Part shown: positions 58,608 through 64,000 of the stretch, piece after piece | Numbering within the stretch: position 1 is the stretch's first letter | Layout: every line of letters starts with the position of its first letter | From: Methylopila sp. 73B | GTDB lineage: Bacteria; Pseudomonadota; Alphaproteobacteria; Rhizobiales; Methylopilaceae | Reading direction: 5' to 3' | Assembly (NCBI RefSeq): GCF_000526315.1 | Contig: NZ_JAFV01000001.1 | Coordinates: 3,412,501 to 3,476,500 of the forward strand | Length of the DNA stretch: 64,000 bases | Notes under the pieces: model-generated | Told to the model about the DNA's origin: nothing | Databases searched by the model: none | The model's input: the letters and a program-made list of their open reading frames with translations, nothing else | Translations under genes and position numbers: made by a program

Positions 58608-60152
58608 TTACTGGAAGGCGGCGAAGGCCGGGGTGACCCGCGGGTCGGGCTTCGACGCCGGCTGGAACGCGTCCGTGGCGCGGGCCGAACGCTCGCGCGG
58701 CTTCGGCGCGGCCTCGGGCGCGGAGGTCGGAACGACCTGAGCCGGCTGCGGCGCGGGCTCCTCGGCGCGGCCGAACAGGCCGCCGACGCTGCGCACCCAT
58801 CCGCCGATGCCGGACCCGCGCGGCTCTTCGGCGCGGGGCGCGGGAGCCGGGGACACGGCCGAGGCCATCACCGGGGGCTCGACGGCGATCTCACGGCGGC
58901 CCGGCGCAGGCTTCCGGGCGACGGCGGCCGGCGCCGCGCCGGGCAGGGGCTGCGCAACAGCGGCCGGCTCGACGGTCGCCGTCGTCGCGGGTTCGTCGCC
59001 GCGGAACATACGGGTGAAGAGCCCGGGCTTCTCGGCCGCGGCGACAGCCTGCGGCGCCGGCGCACGGTCAGGATTCGCCGGCGGCACGGGCGTGTGGAGC
59101 GCGACGGTCGCGATCTGCTGCGTGGCGGGGCCCGTGGCGCCGAGCGGCGTTCCGAGGGCGCGGGCCGTCCCGGCGTCGGGCCCGAAGGCCTGCGCCGACG
59201 AGGCGGGGGTCGTGGCCGACGGCGTCACGGCGGCGATTTGGATGATGGGCTGGTCGAGCGAGCGGCGCATGCGGCCGTTCTGCGCCACATACTCCGGCGC
59301 GGGCTCCATCGACTTGGTCAAGGCGGCGATCACGGCGTCGTCGGCGCGCTTCTTGGCGGCGACCGCCTTCGCGATCTCCGGCTGCACCGTGTAGGTCGGG
59401 CAGGCCGCGGTCGGCTCGAAGCTCGAGAGCGGACCCGCCGAGGCGTTGAAGACGTACTTCTTGCCGCAGGCGTCCACCTTCGGCTCGAGCTTCGTCACCT
59501 CGAAGTTGTCCGAGCCTTCCTTCAGGTTCCGCCAGAACGCGATGTTCGGGTTGTTGCGGCGGCGCGCCATGTTCTCGGCCGTCATGCGGAACGGCAGCGC
59601 CTGCACCTGGAACGCCTTCTGCCCGCCGGCGAAGGACTCGCGGGCGAGGGCGTAGATCTCGGCGATCTGGGCGTCGGTCATGGCGTAGCAGCCCGCCGAG
59701 AGGCAGTCGCCGTGCACCATCAGATGGCGGCCGGAGCGGCCCAGCGCCTGATCGTACTTGTTGGGAAAGCCGATGTTGAACGAGAGATAGTAGTTCGAGC
59801 GCGGGTTCATCTGCGCCGGGCTGACGGAGTAGAAGCCCTCGGGCGCCTGCTTGTCGCCTTCCTTGATCTTGGGCCCAAGCGTCCCCGACCAGCGGCAGAT
59901 GTCGTAGCTCTTCAACAGCGCGTAACGGCCGTCGCTGCGCTTCTTCCAGACCTCGGCCTTCGACTCCTCCTTGTAGATGCGGAGGAGCATCGGGTCCGTG
60001 CGCTTCATGCCCTTTTCGGACATCAACGCCACGGTCGCCGCGGGGATGGATTGGATGCTGCGGGCGGTGGTCGCCTGCTCGTCCTTGCAGCCCGCCACGA
60101 TGAACGCGGCGAGTGCTGCGACGGCGGCGAACGCTGAGCGAACGACGGACAT
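58608..60152 (-). CDS. L,D-transpeptidase (YkuD/YafK-like) lipoprotein with Pro/Ala-rich tail
   Basis: A 514-residue lipoprotein (lipobox VAGC, Cys22). The YkuD-type catalytic motif is HGDCLSAGC (His147 ... Cys155), like the YafK/DpaA group, which acts on Lpp-peptidoglycan links or other L,D-bonds. The C-terminal half (from about residue 310) is Pro/Ala/Thr-rich low complexity and probably extended. The start at 60152 gives a proper signal peptide. Whether it makes or breaks cross-links is unknown. Confidence 0.88.
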   Translation of the reverse strand: MSVVRSAFAAVAALAAFIVAGCKDEQATTARSIQSIPAATVALMSEKGMKRTDPMLLRIYKEESKAEVWKKRSDGRYALLKSYDICRWSGTLGPKIKEGDKQAPEGFYSVSPAQMNPRSNYYLSFNIGFPNKYDQALGRSGRHLMVHGDCLSAGCYAMTDAQIAEIYALARESFAGGQKAFQVQALPFRMTAENMARRRNNPNIAFWRNLKEGSDNFEVTKLEPKVDACGKKYVFNASAGPLSSFEPTAACPTYTVQPEIAKAVAAKKRADDAVIAALTKSMEPAPEYVAQNGRMRRSLDQPIIQIAAVTPSATTPASSAQAFGPDAGTARALGTPLGATGPATQQIATVALHTPVPPANPDRAPAPQAVAAAEKPGLFTRMFRGDEPATTATVEPAAVAQPLPGAAPAAVARKPAPGRREIAVEPPVMASAVSPAPAPRAEEPRGSGIGGWVRSVGGLFGRAEEPAPQPAQVVPTSAPEAAPKPRERSARATDAFQPASKPDPRVTPAFAAFQ

Positions 60153-60269
60153 TGAGAGGGCCCCGAGGACGGCGGACGACGGCTTACGCGTTCCCGAACT
60201 TAACGATCGATACCCTTACCCGCTGGTTACCGCAAGCTTACCGAATCGTTGACGGCGCCCGAATGACGC

Positions 60270-61223
60270 TCAGAGGGAGCGGCCGATCGCCAGGAACTTC
60301 CGGCGTCGCTCGTTCCGGATCTGCTCGGGCGCCATGTTGGAGAAGCGCGCCAGCGCGTCGGCGATGGCGTCGCCGGCGGCCTTGATCACCACGTCCGGCG
60401 CCCGATGCGCGCCGCCGAGCGGCTCGGCCACCACGCCGTCGATCACGCCCAGCCGGAGCAGGTCCGCCGAGGTGATCTTCATGTTGGTCGCGGCGTCCTG
60501 CGCCTTCGCCGCGTCGCGCCACAGGATCGAGGCCGCGCCCTCGGGCGAGATCACGCTGTAGATCGAATGCTCCAGCATCAGCACGGCGTTGGCGGTGGCG
60601 ATCGCGATCGCGCCGCCGGAGCCGCCTTCGCCGATGACGACCGCGACGTTCGGGACGGTCAGGTTGAGGCAGGCCTCCGTCGAGCGGGCAATCGCCTCGG
60701 CCTGGCCGCGCTCCTCCGCCTCGATGCCGGGGAAGGCCCCTGCGGTGTCCACAAGGGCAATGACGGGCAGGCCGAAGCGATCCGCCGTCTCCATCAGACG
60801 CACAGCCTTGCGGTAGCCTTCGGGCTTCGCCATGCCGAAGTTGTGCTTGAGGCGGGAGGTCGTGTCCGCGCCCTTCTCCTGGCCGATGACCATGACGGCC
60901 TCGCCGCGGAAGCGTCCGACGCCGCCGACGATCGCCTCGTCCTCGGAGAACTTCCGGTCGCCCGCGAGCGGGGTGAAGTCCTCGACGAGGCCCTGGACGA
61001 AGTCGACGAAGTGCGGCCGGTTCGGATGCCGGGCCACCAAGGTCTTCTGCCATGGCGTCAGGTTCGCGTAGAGCTCCTTCAGCGCCGCGACCGACTTGGC
61101 CTCGAGGCGGGAAATCTCCTCGTCGATCGCGACTGCGTCGCCGCCCTCGCCGAGGGTTCGGAGTTCAGCGATCTTGGCCTGCAGCTCGGCGACCGGCTTT
61201 TCGAAATCGAGATAGCTTTTCAT
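60270..61223 (-). CDS. accA: Acetyl-CoA carboxylase carboxyltransferase subunit alpha
   Basis: A 317-residue AccA, half of the carboxyltransferase making malonyl-CoA. Seen: MKSYLDFEKPVAELQAKI, AVMVIGQEKGADT, the GGSGGAIAIATANAVLMLE oxyanion region and the late EPLGGAHRAPD. The ATG at 61223 gives family length; a longer frame runs antisense-like into xerD sequence. It is about 100 bp from xerD. Confidence 0.97.
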   Translation of the reverse strand: MKSYLDFEKPVAELQAKIAELRTLGEGGDAVAIDEEISRLEAKSVAALKELYANLTPWQKTLVARHPNRPHFVDFVQGLVEDFTPLAGDRKFSEDEAIVGGVGRFRGEAVMVIGQEKGADTTSRLKHNFGMAKPEGYRKAVRLMETADRFGLPVIALVDTAGAFPGIEAEERGQAEAIARSTEACLNLTVPNVAVVIGEGGSGGAIAIATANAVLMLEHSIYSVISPEGAASILWRDAAKAQDAATNMKITSADLLRLGVIDGVVAEPLGGAHRAPDVVIKAAGDAIADALARFSNMAPEQIRNERRRKFLAIGRSL

Positions 61224-61326
61224 AGGCTCCGCTCCGCGCCGCAGGCGCCGGGGCAAAGGGGGCGCTGGTCCTTGCGGAGCGGGCGCAACTTGGTTTGCGA
61301 GGCCTACGAAAGTCAAGGCGTGGCGG

Positions 61327-62265
61327 TCAAACGGCCTCGGCGTCTCCCAGCGGGTGCAGGTCGCGCACCATGGCGCGGGCGCGTTCGTCGAGAACGTGCG
61401 TGTAGATTTGGGTCGTCGCGATGTCGGCGTGGCCGAGCATCTGCTGCACGGCGCGCAGATCCGCGCCGTTCTGCACGAGATGGCTCGCGAAGGCGTGCCG
61501 CAGCACGTGCGGGCTGACCTTGGCGGGGGACAGCCCCGCCTTGGCGGCGGCGGCCTTGAGCTCGCGCGCGAAGACCTGGCGGGTGAGGTGGCCGCTTTCG
61601 CCGGGCGCTGGGAAGAGCCAGGGACCGCCGGCGTCGCGGCCCATGTCCCCAAGCGCGGCGAGATAGGACGTCATCGCCTCCTTCGCGAGCGGCGTCAGCG
61701 GCACGAGGCGCTCGCGGCCGCCCTTGCCCTTGACCGCGATCGCCTGCGCCGCCGGACGCGCGGCGGAGCGCGGCAGGCCGACCAGTTCCGAGACGCGAAG
61801 GCCGGTGGCGTAGGCGAGCTCGAGCAGGCAGGCGAGTCGGGCGGCGGCCAGTCGCGCGCGCGGCGTCGGCTCGGGGCCGGCGTCGCCCGCGGCGACGATC
61901 AGACGCTCCATCTCGTCGACCGAGAGGATCTTGGGCAGCGGCCGGCCGCGCCGCGGGCCTTCGAGCGCCGCTGTCGGGTCGTCGCCACGGAGGGCGTCGC
62001 CATAGAGAAACTTGTGCAGCTGGCGCACCGCCGAGAGCCGGCGCGCGGCGGACGAGGCCTTGAAGCCGCGATCCGAGAGATCGGCGAGATAGGCGCGGAC
62101 GTCGTCGGCGGTCGCGGTCGTCACGGCCCGGCCCCGGGCGCCGAGGAATTCGCTGTAATCGTCGAGATCGCGGCGATAGGCCTCGAGCGTGTTCTTCGCC
62201 GCGCCGCGCTCGGCGCTCGCCATTTCCAGGAACGCCTCGACGTGGCGGCGGTCCCGGGCGGTCAT
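61327..62265 (-). CDS. xerD: Tyrosine recombinase XerD
   Basis: A 312-residue tyrosine recombinase resolving chromosome dimers at dif. Catalytic residues: Arg in [13 protein letters not shown], His and Arg in [11 protein letters not shown], His and Tyr in [15 protein letters not shown]; also a SAM-like N-domain. Position next to aroKB and accA is conserved in alphaproteobacteria. Its start overlaps the stop of a small membrane-protein gene by 4 bp. Confidence 0.93.
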   Translation of the reverse strand: MTARDRRHVEAFLEMASAERGAAKNTLEAYRRDLDDYSEFLGARGRAVTTATADDVRAYLADLSDRGFKASSAARRLSAVRQLHKFLYGDALRGDDPTAALEGPRRGRPLPKILSVDEMERLIVAAGDAGPEPTPRARLAAARLACLLELAYATGLRVSELVGLPRSAARPAAQAIAVKGKGGRERLVPLTPLAKEAMTSYLAALGDMGRDAGGPWLFPAPGESGHLTRQVFARELKAAAAKAGLSPAKVSPHVLRHAFASHLVQNGADLRAVQQMLGHADIATTQIYTHVLDERARAMVRDLHPLGDAEAV

Positions 62266-62480
62266 CGCGTCTCGACGGCGTCGGTCGCGGCGGCGCGGGC
62301 GCCGGCGGAGCGATCGGCGCCGTCCTGCGCGACGGCGGGCGGACGAAGCTTGGTCGTCGGGATGTTGACGACGATTTCCCGGGTGCGAGGCGTGACGAAC
62401 GTCGCGAGCGCAAAGACCGCGCCGAAACCCAACGCCGCCATCGCGGCGATCACGGTCAGAAAGCGCATCAAGCTTGGCAT
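62262..62480 (-). CDS. Small single-span membrane protein upstream of xerD
   Basis: A 72-residue protein: one N-terminal membrane helix ([25 protein letters not shown]) and a polar Ala/Arg-rich tail. Its stop overlaps the xerD start (ATGA), so it would be translationally coupled. It resembles small uncharacterised proteins found at this place in Hyphomicrobiales. Function unknown; it could be a leader peptide for xerD translation. Confidence 0.65.
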   Translation of the reverse strand: MPSLMRFLTVIAAMAALGFGAVFALATFVTPRTREIVVNIPTTKLRPPAVAQDGADRSAGARAAATDAVETR

Positions 62481-62636
62481 GACTGTCCGCCTCGTCCGGT
62501 CACAGACGTCGACGCCCCTCTGCGGAACGGTCGCACGCGGCCTCGGCGACCGCAACAGCCTCAGTTGTGCGCGCGCGACCTTTAGGAATAGGTTGCGATC
62601 GTTTCGGCCTTCGGCCGCCGGCAGGGAAACGACGAC

Positions 62637-63272
62637 GTGAGCATGCCCACCGCGGCGGAAGAGACGGCATCGGGATGTGGCGCGCGCCCGCGCGCCTCCA
62701 CGGATGCGGCCGCTCTCCGCTCCGCTCTCGGCCGCCGTTCGATCGTGCTTGTCGGGATGATGGGCGCGGGCAAATCCTCCGTCGGCCGCCGGCTGGCTCA
62801 GGCGCTGGAGCTGCCGTTCGTGGACGCCGACACGGAGATCGAGGCGGCGGCGGGCATGACCATTCCCGAGATCTTCGCCGCCCACGGCGAGCCGTACTTC
62901 CGCGCCGGTGAGGCGCGGGTGGTCGCGCGTCTGCTGGAGGAGGGGCCGAAGGTCATCGCCACGGGCGGCGGCGCCTGGCTGAACCCCGAGACCCGGGCCC
63001 GCATCGGCGAGGCCGGCGTCTCGATCTGGCTCAAGGCCGAGGTCGACGTGCTGATGAAGCGGGTGCGCAAGCGCTCGAATCGGCCGCTGCTCGCCTCCGC
63101 CGATCCTGAGGGGACGCTTCGCGCGCTGGTCGAGGCGCGCTACCCCGTCTACGCCTCCGCCGACCTCACGGTGATTTCGCGCGACGCGCCGCATGAGCAT
63201 GTGATCGCGGACGTGGTGCAGGCGCTGTCCGGGCGTCTGGACCTCGCGCGCCCGAACGAGGAGCAGATGTGA
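62637..63272 (+). CDS. aroK: Shikimate kinase
   Basis: A 211-residue P-loop kinase phosphorylating shikimate. Seen: VGMMGAGKSSVGRRLA (Walker A), DADTEIEAAAGMTIPEIF, EARVVARLL and VIATGGGAWL. An AGGG SD about 10 bases before favours the GTG at 62637 over the ATG at 62643. The aroB start shares one base with its stop, forming a coupled aroKB pair. Confidence 0.94.
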   Translation: MSMPTAAEETASGCGARPRASTDAAALRSALGRRSIVLVGMMGAGKSSVGRRLAQALELPFVDADTEIEAAAGMTIPEIFAAHGEPYFRAGEARVVARLLEEGPKVIATGGGAWLNPETRARIGEAGVSIWLKAEVDVLMKRVRKRSNRPLLASADPEGTLRALVEARYPVYASADLTVISRDAPHEHVIADVVQALSGRLDLARPNEEQM

Positions 63273-64000
63273 TGGCCGACGCCGCCCGCGCCCTGGCCGA
63301 CGAGGCCGAAGTGGTCCCGGTGTCGCTCGGCGACCGGTCCTACGAGATCCTGATCGGCCGCGGCCTGCTGGAGCAGTCGGGCGTCCGCGCCAAGGCGCTC
63401 GGCGCCCGCAAGGTCGGCGTGGTGACGGACGAGAACGTCGCCGTCGCCCATCTCCCGCGCGTGTTGAAGTCGCTTGAAGCCGCAGGCCTCGACGCCTCCT
63501 CCGTCATCGTGCCGGCGGGCGAAGGCTCCAAGAGCCTCGACAGGCTGGCGACCGTGGTCGACGGGCTGCTGGCCGCTCGGATCGAGCGCAAGGATCTGGT
63601 GCTGGCGCTCGGCGGCGGCGTGGTCGGCGATCTCGCCGGGTTCGCCGCCGCCGTGCTCCGCCGCGGCGTGCGCTGCCTGCAGGCGCCGACCAGCCTGCTG
63701 GCGCAGGTCGACAGCTCCGTCGGCGGCAAGACCGGCGTGAACTCGCGCCACGGCAAGAACCTGATCGGGGCCTTCCACCAGCCGAGCCTGGTGCTGGCCG
63801 ACGCCGACGCGCTCGACACGCTGCCGGAACGCGAGTTCCGCGCCGGCTACGCCGAGGTCGCGAAGTACGGCCTGATCGACGACCCGGCGTTCTTCGCCCG
63901 GCTGGAGCGAAGCTGGCGCCAGGTGTTCGCCGGGGGGCCCGAGCGCACCCACGCGATCGCCACCAGCTGTCGCGCCAAGGCCGCGGTTGTGGCGCGCGAC
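63272..64000 (+). CDS. aroB: 3-dehydroquinate synthase, 3' truncated by window
   Basis: The first 243 residues of AroB, which converts DAHP to 3-dehydroquinate. Visible motifs are VVTDENVAVAHL, PAGEGSKSL, the NAD-binding GGGVVGDLAGFAAAVLRRG, SSVGGKTGVNSRHGKNLIG and EVAKYGLI with the Lys. The reading frame is open to base 64000, so the end is outside. It overlaps aroK by one base. Confidence 0.96.
   Translation, partial: MADAARALADEAEVVPVSLGDRSYEILIGRGLLEQSGVRAKALGARKVGVVTDENVAVAHLPRVLKSLEAAGLDASSVIVPAGEGSKSLDRLATVVDGLLAARIERKDLVLALGGGVVGDLAGFAAAVLRRGVRCLQAPTSLLAQVDSSVGGKTGVNSRHGKNLIGAFHQPSLVLADADALDTLPEREFRAGYAEVAKYGLIDDPAFFARLERSWRQVFAGGPERTHAIATSCRAKAAVVARD

Overview
This window is GC-rich chromosomal DNA from an alphaproteobacterium, most likely of the order Hyphomicrobiales (Rhizobiales). 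I infer that from gene order and families: tsaB-rimI-fur(mur)-plsC, tlpA divergent from argH-lptM-lysA followed by a TIGR02302 protein, mtaB-ftsY, dnaN-recF-(lysE)-gyrB, and xerD divergent from aroK-aroB. Genes are dense. No gene-free stretch exceeds 300 bp. I see no rRNA, tRNA, CRISPR array, insertion sequence or prophage.

Layout. 1-3394: the 3' end of a modular polyketide synthase (ketoreductase plus acyl carrier protein, no thioesterase), an alpha-oxoamine synthase and a GNAT-like protein, probably one lipid or aminoketone biosynthetic operon. 3493-6454: purH, an SGNH hydrolase and a YbjQ-family protein. 6483-12154 (minus): a class A penicillin-binding protein, an EI24/CysZ membrane protein, plsC, fur/mur, rimI and tsaB. 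12168-16443: nitroreductase, SDR, DUF779 protein, aldo/keto reductase and a divergent LysR. 16567-20680: a small hypothetical protein, an aldehyde dehydrogenase with a visible sigma-54 promoter and terminator, and a divergent AcoR-type activator. 20744-28743: HCCA isomerase-like protein, a secreted coiled-coil protein, tlpA, argH, lptM, lysA and a large TIGR02302 membrane protein with a Gln/Gly-rich tail. 28814-31938: cupin, gamma-glutamyltransferase and a TPR lipoprotein.

31976-37735 (minus) is a coherent catabolic locus: LysR regulator, pxpB, pxpC, a DUF1445/D-glutamate cyclase-family protein, an MFS transporter and pxpA. Together these could import a substrate and convert D-glutamate or 5-oxoproline to glutamate. 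37912-45017: ilvD, then a TetR-adaptor-RND permease efflux operon. 45063-50607: MFS exporter, secreted beta-propeller protein, mtaB, ftsY and MscS channel. 50881-56662: dnaN, recF, a LysE exporter and gyrB. 56717-64000: a membrane metallophosphoesterase, an L,D-transpeptidase-like lipoprotein, accA, xerD with a small overlapping membrane protein, aroK, and aroB truncated by the window end.

Five intergenic spacers (near 14.3, 24.2, 29.2, 48.7 and 52.0 kb) hold long imperfect inverted repeats of similar architecture but different sequence. The clearest regulatory signals are the sigma-54 promoter and 16-bp palindrome between the aldehyde dehydrogenase and its activator, and a TetR-type operator ahead of the efflux operon. 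The most promising candidates for under-described biology are the PKS/oxoamine synthase/GNAT cluster and the D-glutamate cyclase/5-oxoprolinase locus.
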